13,023 nucleotides of DNA from an uncultured Bacilli bacterium (GCA_947624845.1 CANQMB010000022.1:1-13023); one strand, 5' to 3'. Shown: positions 1-6,561, counted from the first letter of the stretch. The notes: generated by a model from the letters alone, not told the origin. Numbers and translations are program-made.

Positions 1-230
1 TACCATCCTCTAAAGAAGGATATTATGCTTACTCTCTTGATTCTCTTATAAAAGAATATCAACCTTTTCTTTCTTTAGAAAAAGCAAACAATCTCTTTTT
101 TACAACAACGGCCTTAAGGGATTATCATTATACAAAACAAAAAAATAATGCTTATTATCACCTTCAGGCTATCAATTTACCATTTCAAAATATAGAATTT
201 TATTATATAGATGAGGAGTTAAAATCATGA
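1..230 (+). CDS. 3' end of an unrecognised protein (partial)
   Basis: An open frame enters from the left edge (first full codon at 3) and runs 75 codons to a TGA at 228-230. The visible C-terminus starts PSSKEGYYAYSLDSL and is rich in Tyr, Phe and Asn. It ends in an acidic stretch that also encodes the ribosome site of the next gene. Its stop overlaps the next ATG in an ATGA arrangement, which is typical of translational coupling and supports this being a real gene rather than a chance frame. I do not recognise the family, and the N-terminal part that would decide it lies outside the window. I see no membrane segment or Cys pair in the visible part. Confidence 0.7.
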   Translation, partial: PSSKEGYYAYSLDSLIKEYQPFLSLEKANNLFFTTTALRDYHYTKQKNNAYYHLQAINLPFQNIEFYYIDEELKS

Positions 231-577
231 ATAAAGAACCTAGTACTTATGAAGAATTAATTTTAAAAAAAAGATGTATCGATTTAACGAGATATTATGG
301 ATTATCTCAAGAAGAATTAGATAAGATTTATCAATTTTTACTTACCAACCCAAATGGAACAGTAGTAGGAAAATTAGAATCTTTACTGCTTCAAGTAGAA
401 AATCAAATCGTAGCAACCATTCCTGCAAAATGTATAGCGGGATATGATGGGCTTAATATGAGTAGAGTTCTTTTTCAAGTAATTCCTCACTATACCCCTT
501 CTAGTTCTTCTTCCTATAGTGGTGGAAGTTCTTCTAACAATAATAACAACAATAACAATAATAACAATAACCGGTAG
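227..577 (+). CDS. Unknown 116-residue protein with Ser/Gly/poly-Asn tail
   Basis: I do not recognise this protein. The ATG at 227 has a GAGGAG site about nine bases upstream and overlaps the previous stop by four bases. Residues 1-90 look like a small soluble alpha/beta domain with a motif near YYGLSQEELDKIYQFL. From about residue 91 the chain becomes low complexity: a Ser/Tyr/Gly stretch, then twelve consecutive Asn and a final Arg. There is no signal peptide or transmembrane segment. The neighbours are an unknown gene upstream (4-base overlap) and the zinc-ribbon/Tim44-like membrane protein eight bases downstream, so all three are probably one operon. Ser/Gly-rich tails are common on surface or membrane-associated proteins of the TPM and DUF2207 kind, but that resemblance covers composition only and does not assign a function. 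Confidence 0.8.
   Translation: MNKEPSTYEELILKKRCIDLTRYYGLSQEELDKIYQFLLTNPNGTVVGKLESLLLQVENQIVATIPAKCIAGYDGLNMSRVLFQVIPHYTPSSSSSYSGGSSSNNNNNNNNNNNNR
536..571 (+). repeat. In-frame AAC/AAT trinucleotide tract (12 units)
   Basis: Twelve consecutive AAY codons, a mixture of AAC and AAT, encode a poly-asparagine run just before the stop of the 116-residue protein. The third-base mixture makes it an imperfect microsatellite. Gain or loss of units would keep the reading frame and change only the tail length. Confidence 0.9.
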
Positions 578-585
578 GAGGCTTT

Positions 586-1596
586 ATGGCATTTATATCT
601 GATACTTTTCATCAAAAAAAATTAAAAGATTATCATATTAATATTAAAACGAAATATGCTGTAGGAAATAAAATATTAGAGAAAAATACGGATGGATCTA
701 AGTCGGATGATATTAAAAGTGGAATTAGAATCGAAAAGCAATATTTTCAAGATGGTATTTTAAAGCATACCGAAAAAGATTTTGATTCTAGAATAGAATA
801 TACTTTTCTTTCTAAAGAAGAAGAAAATAAGGAATTTTGTTGCCCTAATTGTGGCGTAAAAACTCTTCTTAAAGACTTTGTAAATGGATGTCCTTATTGT
901 AAAACGTACTATAATATCGACTATACCGATAAAGAGTTAGGAAATAAATATCACTATGACCGAGTTTTAAAAAATACGAGGTACCGGGTTATTACAGCAA
1001 TAATTGATTTTCTAATCAGTTTAGGACTTAGTTTCTTATTTGTTTTATTTTCTTCTAGAACTTTTAATTCTTATGATTTGATAAAAGTTTTCCTCTATAC
1101 TATCATTTTATCTCTCCTACTTTATTATGCTTTTTATCTTTTAGATGCTTATATCATCTTATCCCCTATTAAAAGATATAAAGATCGCCAAAATCAAAAA
1201 CAAATAGCCTTTTGGAAACGAACAGGAATTGATAAAAAAACATTTTTCAATAACTTAAACTACGAAGCTAGAAAATACTATTATAGTAAAACGGAAGTTA
1301 TCGATTACGATGTTTTAGACTATTTATCTTTCAAGGAATACCAAGAAGAGAATGATTTCTATGTAGAAGTTCTTGCTGAAATCCGCATAGTTACCTATCA
1401 AAATGGGAAAATCTTTTCCCACACCAAAAAAGAAACTTTTCGCATGAGAAAAGTAAAAGACTCTTTAAAACTAGGAAATGGCGTTAATATCATCGAATGC
1501 CCAAATTGTGGAGCTTCTATTGATGCAGCTTTAGGGCACTGTGAATATTGCCATACGGAAATCAAAAACTTACAAGAATGGGAATTAATAAAATAA
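586..1596 (+). CDS. Double zinc-ribbon membrane protein with Tim44-like C-terminal region
   Basis: This 336-residue protein has an AGGAGG site (576-581) that overlaps the upstream stop. Residues 85-105 form a first zinc ribbon (C85/C86, C89, C102, C105). Two hydrophobic segments follow at about 134-156 and 166-192, making a hairpin in the membrane. Residues about 210-300, with YEVL-type strands (FYVEVLAEIRIVTYQNGKI) and a Lys/Arg-rich FRMRKVKD end, resemble the Tim44-like domain of bacterial zinc-ribbon transport proteins. A second zinc ribbon follows at C305, C308, C319 and C322. The ribbon after the Tim44-like part, near the C-terminus, is an arrangement I associate with that family, often near TPM/LemA/DUF2207 genes. 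The molecular role of these proteins is not established. The zinc ribbons and the two segments are directly visible; the Tim44-like assignment is by eye and moderate. Confidence 0.8.
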   Translation: MAFISDTFHQKKLKDYHINIKTKYAVGNKILEKNTDGSKSDDIKSGIRIEKQYFQDGILKHTEKDFDSRIEYTFLSKEEENKEFCCPNCGVKTLLKDFVNGCPYCKTYYNIDYTDKELGNKYHYDRVLKNTRYRVITAIIDFLISLGLSFLFVLFSSRTFNSYDLIKVFLYTIILSLLLYYAFYLLDAYIILSPIKRYKDRQNQKQIAFWKRTGIDKKTFFNNLNYEARKYYYSKTEVIDYDVLDYLSFKEYQEENDFYVEVLAEIRIVTYQNGKIFSHTKKETFRMRKVKDSLKLGNGVNIIECPNCGASIDAALGHCEYCHTEIKNLQEWELIK

Positions 1597-1616
1597 AAGC
1601 ATTTCTGCTTTTTTCT
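1595..1616 (+). terminator. Intrinsic terminator after the zinc-ribbon operon
   Basis: AAAAGCA (1595-1601) pairs with TGCTTTT (1606-1612) around a four-base TTTC loop, followed by more T. The stem starts inside the TAA stop codon of the preceding gene, so ribosome release may be needed before it folds. Confidence 0.75.
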
Positions 1617-1661
1617 TTGGTATAAAAAGGATAGAATCACATAAATTTTAGTATAGCACGA

Positions 1662-1690
1662 TTGACAAATATACCCAATTAGTGTAAAAT
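1662..1690 (+). promoter_or_regulatory. Sigma-A-type promoter for tRNA-Cys
   Basis: A perfect TTGACA (1662-1667) and a TAAAAT (1685-1690) are separated by 17 bases. The mature tRNA begins 18 bases beyond the -10 element, which leaves a short leader. It is one of the strongest-looking promoters in the window, as expected for a stable RNA gene. Confidence 0.85.
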
Positions 1691-1708
1691 TAAGATTGTC
1701 TTAGAGAT

Positions 1709-1782
1709 GGGTCTATAGCCAAGTGGTAAGGCGTGGGACTGCAACTCCCTGATCGTTGGTTCAAATCCGACTAGGCCCTCCA
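1709..1782 (+). tRNA. tRNA-Cys (anticodon GCA)
   Basis: A full cloverleaf can be folded. The acceptor arm GGGTCTA (1709-1715) pairs with TAGGCCC (1772-1778) with one U-G pair. The D arm is GCC/GGC (1718-1720 with 1730-1732). The anticodon arm spans 1734-1750 with GCA at 1741-1743. A four-base variable loop is followed by the T arm GTTGG/CCGAC with TTCAAAT loop. The discriminator is U (1779), a key cysteine identity base, and CCA is encoded (1780-1782). The first anticodon-stem pair is a U-U mismatch (1734/1750), and the loop ends in C rather than the commoner A. Both are mild oddities and do not suggest a pseudogene. It stands alone, not in a tRNA cluster. Confidence 0.97.
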
Positions 1783-1822
1783 ATATGATAAAAAACTCGA
1801 ACGCATTGATTTCGAGAGAAAG

Positions 1823-1851
1823 AAAGACTAACAGAAATGTTAGCTTTTTTA
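1823..1851 (+). terminator. Intrinsic terminator after tRNA-Cys
   Basis: CTAACA (1828-1833) pairs with TGTTAG (1838-1843) across a GAAA tetraloop. The stem can be extended by AAAG/CTTT with one bulged A, and a T run follows. Between the tRNA and this hairpin, CTCGAA (1796-1801) and TTCGAG (1811-1816) form a second small stem, possibly in the 3' trailer. Confidence 0.8.
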
Positions 1852-1926
1852 TTAAAAATTAATATCCATCGAGATAGAATGAAAGGCCCTATTTTTTAGA
1901 ATTGGTGCTTTTATTTTGGAATCGTA

Positions 1927-1955
1927 TTGATTTTTTTGAAAGGATTTAATATAAT
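1927..1955 (+). promoter_or_regulatory. Sigma-A-type promoter for csaA
   Basis: TTGATT (1927-1932), a 17-base spacer and a perfect TATAAT (1950-1955) lie 31 bases before the csaA start. Nothing else is visible in 1852-1926. Confidence 0.8.
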
Positions 1956-1986
1956 GAATTCAAAATAGAGAAAGGTAGGAGAGAAA

Positions 1987-2322
1987 ATGAAAGAAGTCAG
2001 TGTCGATGATTTTTTTAAAATAGATATTCGAGTAGGAACCATTTTAGAGGTTTCTTTAAATAAAAAGGCGAAAAAGAAAGCCTATAAATTGAAGATTGAT
2101 TTTGGTGATGAAATTGGGATTAAAACTTCTTCGGCTCAAATTACGGATTGTTATTTAGAAAAAGATTTAGTGGGAACCCAAATTGTCGCTGTTGTAAACT
2201 TCCCACCTAGACAAATCGCCGATGTCAAAAGTGAAGTTCTTGTCTTAGGTAGCGATTCTTCGATGGGAGTGGTTTTGTTAAGTCCACGACAAATTGTAAA
2301 AAATGGGGATAAAATTTGCTAA
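1987..2322 (+). CDS. csaA: CsaA-like tRNA-binding/chaperone protein
   Basis: This 111-residue protein is a single OB-fold tRNA-binding domain of the CsaA/Arc1p/YtpR-C type. In Bacillus subtilis, CsaA is a dimeric protein of about 110 residues reported to act as a secretion-related chaperone. The conserved pieces are visible in order: DFFKIDIRVGTI near residues 8-19, the FGDEIGIKTSSAQIT stretch around 40-54, VVNFPPRQIA around 69-78, and SEVLVLG in the final third. Length and content fit the family over the whole chain. The ATG at 1987 has a TAGGAGAG ribosome site and its own promoter. The chain ends in Cys where the homologue I remember ends in Gly, which is a trivial difference. The protein is cytoplasmic. 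Confidence 0.93.
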   Translation: MKEVSVDDFFKIDIRVGTILEVSLNKKAKKKAYKLKIDFGDEIGIKTSSAQITDCYLEKDLVGTQIVAVVNFPPRQIADVKSEVLVLGSDSSMGVVLLSPRQIVKNGDKIC

Positions 2323-2327
2323 ATTTG

Positions 2328-2336
2328 TGATATAAT
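2328..2336 (+). promoter_or_regulatory. Extended -10 promoter for the 399-residue protein
   Basis: TGATATAAT (TG-n-TATAAT) begins six bases after the csaA stop. No good -35 is seen 17 bases upstream, but an extended -10 can compensate. A second AT-rich box (TATAGA, 2345-2350) follows. Confidence 0.55.
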
Positions 2337-2370
2337 AAATTTGGTATAGAATAAGGAGTTGTGTTTTACG

Positions 2371-3570
2371 ATGGAAGAAAAATATCAAGAACCAAAATTT
2401 TTAGAGTATTTAAAACAAAAATTAGAAAGAAATCAACTATTATATTTAATTTCAATTGGAAATAAAACGATTTTTTTAAAGGATTATTCAAAATTAGTAG
2501 TTGCAAATGGAGATTGGTTTACTGGTCCTATGGATTTTGGCGATGAGGAAAGAGAAATTATCGAAAATCCAACGGAAGAAGAAAAGATTATTTTAATGAC
2601 AGATAATGTTCCAACGCAAAGTTTAATTGCCATCAATAAGGGAAGAGAACTACTAAATACAAAAAGCAAAGAAGAGGCTTTAGAAGCTTGTCAAGAAGAG
2701 TTAAAACAAGCTCAATCTTCTCTTGCCAAATTTCATAATGCCGTAAACTTTGTAGAAGAAGGGTATACAAAAAACGAAGTAGAGATTGCGAAAAAAGTAT
2801 TGGAAGATGAAGTCCCTTCCTATGAAGAAATAGAGCAGATTATAGAAGCTCATAGTGAAAGAGAATTACAAGAGAATGTAAATTCTGCTGTCCTTGTTTT
2901 AAATTATGTCAATGGTTCTTTATATCAATATGCCTTGGATACTCAATATTCTACTTATCTTTTATCTTCTGCAAGAAGTGAAAAAGTACAAGAAGATCAA
3001 GTTGAAAATACCAATGTAGAACAACAAGAAGAACAAACACCAGTCTCTTCAGAAGTTGCTCCTGTAGAAGAAAAAACTGAAGAAACATCTCCTGTAGAAA
3101 CGCCAACGATAGAACCTACTGCACCACAAGCACCTTTAGAAGAGAATACCGCTGTGAAAGAAAATTCTCCAGAGACGCCAAGTCCAATTTCTTATCCACA
3201 AATGGTAGAAGAAGTAGTCAATGGAAATGATGAAAAAGGTGAGATTAGTATTGGAGAGGCAAGTGAAATATTGCAAGTACCTCAAGTTCCAATAGAACCC
3301 GTGGCACCAACACAGGAAGTTCCTGTTGCAGAACAACCATTACCAGGAATTGTCACGGCACCAGTAGAGCCGATGCCACAAGTAGATATTCCAATGCCTA
3401 GTGAAGAATTACCTCAAGCACCTACACCTGCAGTAAACGAAACCATCCCAGTAGCAAATATTCCAACGCCTCAAGAACCACTTCCTCAAACAATTATTCC
3501 AACAGGAAATAGTTTAACAGATATGACTCCTACAGATACTGGGGCTCCACTAGAGGCAAAAACAATATAA
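2371..3570 (+). CDS. Unknown protein with long Pro/Glu/Val-rich disordered tail
   Basis: I do not recognise this 399-residue protein. Residues 1 to about 210 look folded and mostly helical, with acidic residues spread through (LEACQEELKQAQSSLAKFH, VPSYEEIEQIIEAHSERE). Residues about 215-399 are low complexity, dominated by Pro, Glu, Val, Thr and Gln in irregular repeats of the kind PVEP, PQVP and EELPQAP, and must be largely disordered. There is no signal peptide, membrane segment, LPxTG anchor or Cys. I place the start at ATG 2371. An in-frame TTG at 2359 sits only one base after the AGGAG site, too close to be used, whereas the ATG is 13 bases away, somewhat long but workable. It lies alone between csaA and a terminator. 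A scaffold or cell-envelope-associated role is conceivable but unproven. Confidence 0.8.
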   Translation: MEEKYQEPKFLEYLKQKLERNQLLYLISIGNKTIFLKDYSKLVVANGDWFTGPMDFGDEEREIIENPTEEEKIILMTDNVPTQSLIAINKGRELLNTKSKEEALEACQEELKQAQSSLAKFHNAVNFVEEGYTKNEVEIAKKVLEDEVPSYEEIEQIIEAHSERELQENVNSAVLVLNYVNGSLYQYALDTQYSTYLLSSARSEKVQEDQVENTNVEQQEEQTPVSSEVAPVEEKTEETSPVETPTIEPTAPQAPLEENTAVKENSPETPSPISYPQMVEEVVNGNDEKGEISIGEASEILQVPQVPIEPVAPTQEVPVAEQPLPGIVTAPVEPMPQVDIPMPSEELPQAPTPAVNETIPVANIPTPQEPLPQTIIPTGNSLTDMTPTDTGAPLEAKTI

Positions 3571-3573
3571 AAT

Positions 3574-3609
3574 AAAATAACAACTCTAATTAATTGGAGT
3601 TGTTATTTT
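3574..3609. terminator. Bidirectional terminator between convergent genes
   Basis: A 13-base-pair stem (3574-3586 with 3597-3609), with a further T-G pair possible at the top, encloses a short AT-rich loop. T runs lie on both outer sides, so it can serve the 399-residue gene on the plus strand and sspI on the minus strand. The sspI stop codon (3590-3592) falls inside the loop. Confidence 0.85.
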
Positions 3610-3823
3610 TTGTTTTTTCTTCGACTCTCGTTTTAATAATATCTAACATTTTATTTTTCATTTCTTGATCGGCACCTTCCCAGATAATTTCTAAAAAAAC
3701 GCCCATTCCTGGTAAAGTAACTTCATCTTTTTCTGCAATGGATTCTTCAATTGCACTACGCAACTGATCATAATTATCTCCTTTAAAATTATTAATAATA
3801 TGATCTCTAATACTCATATCCAT
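3590..3823 (-). CDS. sspI: Small acid-soluble spore protein, SspI family
   Basis: This 77-residue protein matches the minor small acid-soluble spore protein I of Bacillus in length and in its signature. It starts MDMSIRDHIINNFKG, has a YDQLRSAIEESI helix, then LPGMGVFLEIIW (residues 37-48), followed by an ADQEMKNKMLDII helix. In Bacillus the equivalent region reads close to LPGLGVLFEVIW. The C-terminal tail after residue 65 is Lys/Glu/Asn-rich and slightly longer than in Bacillus. SspI is packed into the spore core and in Bacillus is made late in the forespore under sigma-G control. The AGGAGG site is at 3832-3837, eight bases before the ATG. I could not find a convincing sigma-G promoter in the short upstream region. 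It is a single gene divergent from lemA. Confidence 0.88.
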   Translation of the reverse strand: MDMSIRDHIINNFKGDNYDQLRSAIEESIAEKDEVTLPGMGVFLEIIWEGADQEMKNKMLDIIKTRVEEKTKNNNSN

Positions 3824-3878
3824 ATTTTCATCCTCCTAAATCTAGTTTGTATAATAAAAAAAATTTTATACATTTTTC

Positions 3879-3907
3879 TTTTCAAATGATTTTTTTTAGC
3901 GTATACT
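3879..3907 (+). promoter_or_regulatory. Candidate promoter for lemA
   Basis: TTTTCA (3879-3884), a 17-base spacer and TATACT (3902-3907) precede the lemA start by 22 bases. The -35 element is a weak match. The divergent sspI promoter must lie in the same 106-base region. Confidence 0.5.
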
Positions 3908-3929
3908 TAAAAATAAGAGGAGGGATATC

Positions 3930-4487
3930 ATGCCAATATGGTTAATTATCATCATTGTAATTGTCGTACTTATTTTATTCTGGTTTTTCGTAACTTACAA
4001 TGGACTTATTCGTCTTAGAAATCGAGTAAAAGATCAATGGGCTCAAATTGATGTTCAACTAAAAAGAAGAGCAGATTTAATTCCCAATTTAGTGGAGACA
4101 GTAAAGGGATATGCCAAACACGAAAAACAAACTTTGGAAGATGTAGTTCAGGCACGAAATACTTTTGCCACTGCTAAGACTCCGGAAGAGGAGATGAAAG
4201 CAAGTGGAGAACTTACACAAGCTTTATCTAAATTAATGTTTTTAAGTGAAAGCTATCCTGAGTTAAAAGCCAATCAGAACTTTATGAGTTTGCAAGCAGA
4301 TTTAAAAGATTGCGAAGATCGAATCAGTACGATGAGACAATTTTACAATGATACCGTTTTAAAATATAATAACAAAGTACAAATGGTTCCATCAAATATT
4401 GTGGCTAGTTTATGTCATTTTAAAGAAGAGACTTTCTTTGAAATTGCAGAACAAGAAAAGGAAGTTCCAAAAGTATCATTTGAATAA
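3930..4487 (+). CDS. lemA: LemA family membrane protein
   Basis: This 185-residue protein has the full LemA layout. An N-terminal transmembrane segment at residues 3-22 is followed by the hallmark YNGLIRLRNRVKDQWAQIDV, RRADLIPNLVETVKGYAKHE and later YPELKANQNFMSLQ, with the NDTVLKYNNKVQMVPSNIVA region near the C-terminus. It ends with the usual PKVSF tail. LemA proteins have one N-terminal membrane anchor with a long helical bundle outside. Their molecular role is poorly defined, and they are often next to DUF2207 or TPM-domain genes, as here. The ATG at 3930 has a GAGGAGGG site. It is followed by a terminator-like palindrome and then the DUF2207 gene. Confidence 0.95.
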   Translation: MPIWLIIIIVIVVLILFWFFVTYNGLIRLRNRVKDQWAQIDVQLKRRADLIPNLVETVKGYAKHEKQTLEDVVQARNTFATAKTPEEEMKASGELTQALSKLMFLSESYPELKANQNFMSLQADLKDCEDRISTMRQFYNDTVLKYNNKVQMVPSNIVASLCHFKEETFFEIAEQEKEVPKVSFE

Positions 4488-4509
4488 ACTTGCAATTGCA
4501 AGTTTTTCT
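4486..4509 (+). terminator. Palindromic terminator after lemA
   Basis: AAACTTGC (4486-4493) pairs with GCAAGTTT (4498-4505) across AATT, so the whole 20-base element is a perfect palindrome, followed by TTTTCTTTT. It starts in the lemA stop codon. As the DUF2207 gene follows on the same strand, it may stop only part of the transcripts. Confidence 0.75.
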
Positions 4510-4521
4510 TTTGATTTATAA

Positions 4522-4549
4522 TTGACGAAGTTTATTTTATTATTATAGA
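4522..4549 (+). promoter_or_regulatory. Candidate promoter for the DUF2207 gene
   Basis: TTGACG (4522-4527), a 16-base spacer and TATAGA (4544-4549) lie 29 bases before the start. This gives the DUF2207 gene expression independent of lemA. Confidence 0.6.
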
Positions 4550-4578
4550 ATAGACTTATAGTAAAGGAGATTCTAGGA

Positions 4579-6480
4579 ATGAAAAAAAATTGGTTTTTGA
4601 TATTTTTGTTTTTTCTCTTCTTGGTGCCAAATGAAGTATTTGCTACAGAGACCACTAAAAAAATGTATATACGAATGAATATTTTAGAAGATGGATCTGT
4701 CAAAGTAGAAGAGGTTGCTGAATTGTCTGGAGAATATAATGGACGTTGGAGAGAGATTGCGTTTAAAAATTTAACGGCAAGAGAGTTTAGTGGAAGTACG
4801 GAAGATTTTAAGGGTAGCAGTATTTATAATGCGAGTGCGATTACGGATATTCAAGTAGGGGAAGTTCCTTTACATATTACTAAAAATAGTTTTGATCAAT
4901 GTGAAAAAAAGTATCAAAGAGTCTATTCTGGTAGTAGTGGTCAATATGGAGTTTATGAAGAAAGTGATACGAACAATAGTGTTTCTTTAAAAATTTATAA
5001 TCCATCCAGTAGAAATAAATCTTTTTATTTATCCTATGTCTTACATGATGTTGTCGTTGTTCATAACGATGTAGCAGAGATTGCTTGGAATATTTTAGGA
5101 GATTCTTATCAAGAGAACATTAGTGATTTAAAAGTTTGGGTTCATCTTCCAAAGAAAGATCCTACTTTACGAGTATGGTTAAAAGGTTCTGAGAAGACTT
5201 TAAATGGCGAAATTCGAAAGAAAAAAGATCAAACAGCCTATATTTATTATGATTTTTTAGGTGCTTACAATCCAATCTCAGTTCGAATGATGTTTGATAA
5301 ATCGATCACACCACGAGCGACTAAGTATAGTGGAATCAATGGAAAAGAAAAGATTTTAGCTGTAGAAAAAGAAGCGGCAGAAGAAGCCAATCGGGTAAGA
5401 GAACAAATTAAAAGACAGAATTTTATCATAATTTCGATTAGTGTCTTTTGGTATTTCCTTACCATCGCTGCTATTGTCTATTTTGTAATCTCCAAAAAGA
5501 AAAATAAAAAGACGACGTTCGAGCAAGATTACTATCGGGATTTTCCAGGAGATTACGGTCCAGAAATATTAGAATATTTATTGAAAAAAAATGTAACAGA
5601 ACTTGGAATGAGTGCTTCGATTTTAAATATTATCGAAAAAAAAGTATTTAAAGTGGAAGAAAATACGGAAAAAGAAAAAGATTATCATTTAATACTGGTT
5701 GATAAAGAGATGAAAAATTTGACTGAACAAGAAAAACTGTTATGTGATCTTTTTATAAATCAAATAGGGGATGGAACGAAAGTTTCTATGAGTGAAGTCC
5801 GGAAATATGGGAAAAGTAGAATCAATGGTCAAAAATTATTAGAACAATATGATATTTGGAGAAAAAATGCAATCTCTGAAGGACAGAAGAAAGAGTTTTT
5901 TACAGGAACCCATCCAAGCCAAATTTTTTGTTTATTTTTAGGTGTTTGTTCTTTTATTATTCTGTTTTTGAATATCGCATATGAGACCAATTTTGTATTG
6001 GGATATTTTTCAATATTTATTGGATTCCTTGTTGGAATTTATCCACTATCTTATTCTTTTAAATCTGAGAAAGGCGCTTTAGAGTATGCGCAGTGGATGG
6101 CTTTTAAAAAATTTATTCAAGATTTTGGATTATTAGATGAAAAAGAGCTTCCAGAAATCAAATTATGGGGAAAATACTTAGTTTATGCTACTGTCCTTGG
6201 TTGTGCCAAAGAAGTAGAGAAAGCCATGAAAACTAGGTTCGATCAATTAACAGCAGAAAATAATGGAACTTATCTATATGGGGGATATTATTATCATGAT
6301 TTAGACTGGTATATTACCGCGGGTATTTATCATTCGATTCATTCTTCGGTTACAAATTCCATATCTTCTTCTAGAGCTTCCATTGCCTCAAGTTCATCCT
6401 CTTCTTCAGGTGGATTTGGAGGAGGATCTTCCTTTGGTGGCGGTAGCTTCGGCGGAGGCGGCGGAGGAGGTCGTTTCTAG
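4579..6480 (+). CDS. DUF2207 family membrane protein with Gly-rich C-terminus
   Basis: This 633-residue protein has the full DUF2207 architecture. A signal peptide covers residues 1-22 with likely cleavage after VFA. An extracellular beta-rich domain follows (RMNILEDGSVKVEEVAE, NGRWREIAFKNL, VVVVHNDVAEIAWNILGD). A transmembrane segment lies near 281-304 with basic residues after it. A cytoplasmic region (RDFPGDYGPEILEYLL, winged-helix-like ILNIIEKKVFKV) leads to a transmembrane pair near 447-492, another soluble part (ALEYAQWMAFKKFIQDFGLL), then a Ser-rich and Gly-rich tail over the last 40 residues ending GGGGGGRF. DUF2207 proteins are widespread, sit beside LemA genes, and have no settled function. 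The start has an AAAGGAG site about nine bases upstream. It is complete, with no sign of frameshift. Confidence 0.93.
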   Translation: MKKNWFLIFLFFLFLVPNEVFATETTKKMYIRMNILEDGSVKVEEVAELSGEYNGRWREIAFKNLTAREFSGSTEDFKGSSIYNASAITDIQVGEVPLHITKNSFDQCEKKYQRVYSGSSGQYGVYEESDTNNSVSLKIYNPSSRNKSFYLSYVLHDVVVVHNDVAEIAWNILGDSYQENISDLKVWVHLPKKDPTLRVWLKGSEKTLNGEIRKKKDQTAYIYYDFLGAYNPISVRMMFDKSITPRATKYSGINGKEKILAVEKEAAEEANRVREQIKRQNFIIISISVFWYFLTIAAIVYFVISKKKNKKTTFEQDYYRDFPGDYGPEILEYLLKKNVTELGMSASILNIIEKKVFKVEENTEKEKDYHLILVDKEMKNLTEQEKLLCDLFINQIGDGTKVSMSEVRKYGKSRINGQKLLEQYDIWRKNAISEGQKKEFFTGTHPSQIFCLFLGVCSFIILFLNIAYETNFVLGYFSIFIGFLVGIYPLSYSFKSEKGALEYAQWMAFKKFIQDFGLLDEKELPEIKLWGKYLVYATVLGCAKEVEKAMKTRFDQLTAENNGTYLYGGYYYHDLDWYITAGIYHSIHSSVTNSISSSRASIASSSSSSSGGFGGGSSFGGGSFGGGGGGGRF

Positions 6481-6494
6481 TTACTTAAATAAGG

Positions 6495-6528
6495 AAAAGG
6501 CAAATGTTTGCTCGTTTGCTTTTTTTTC
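6495..6528 (+). terminator. Terminator after the DUF2207 gene
   Basis: AAAAGGCAAA (6495-6504) pairs with TTTGCTTTTT (6515-6524), with one G-U pair, around a ten-base loop, and continues into a T run. Confidence 0.75.
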
Positions 6529-6544
6529 TTTTGTATTGTAAAAT
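6516..6544 (+). promoter_or_regulatory. Candidate promoter of the modification operon
   Basis: TTGCTT (6516-6521), a 17-base spacer and TAAAAT (6539-6544) precede the metallopeptidase gene by 17 bases. The -35 box would be the 3' arm of the preceding terminator, so the two elements share sequence. The spacing is ideal but the -35 match is imperfect. Confidence 0.5.
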
Positions 6545-6561
6545 AAAAATGGTGATGCAGT

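Noticed and set aside
227..1596. Toxin-antitoxin or defence system at the left edge
   Set aside because: There are no nuclease, antitoxin or effector motifs; the double zinc ribbon and Tim44-like part point elsewhere.
1398..1640. Minus-strand open frame of 80 codons opposite the zinc-ribbon gene
   Set aside because: It lies mostly opposite the well-supported zinc-ribbon coding frame, crosses its terminator, and has no ribosome site.
1760..1800. tRNA 3' end as an integration (att) site
   Set aside because: No integrase gene and no second copy of the tRNA end is seen in the window.
3136..3336. Minus-strand open frame with Cys/Trp-rich product
   Set aside because: It is the complement of the Pro/Glu repeat region; Trp, Cys and Phe richness is what an antisense Pro/Glu repeat gives.
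3281..3540. Possible CRISPR or tandem DNA repeat in the Pro-rich region
   Set aside because: The repetition is at the amino-acid level and irregular; there are no equal-length repeats with spacers.
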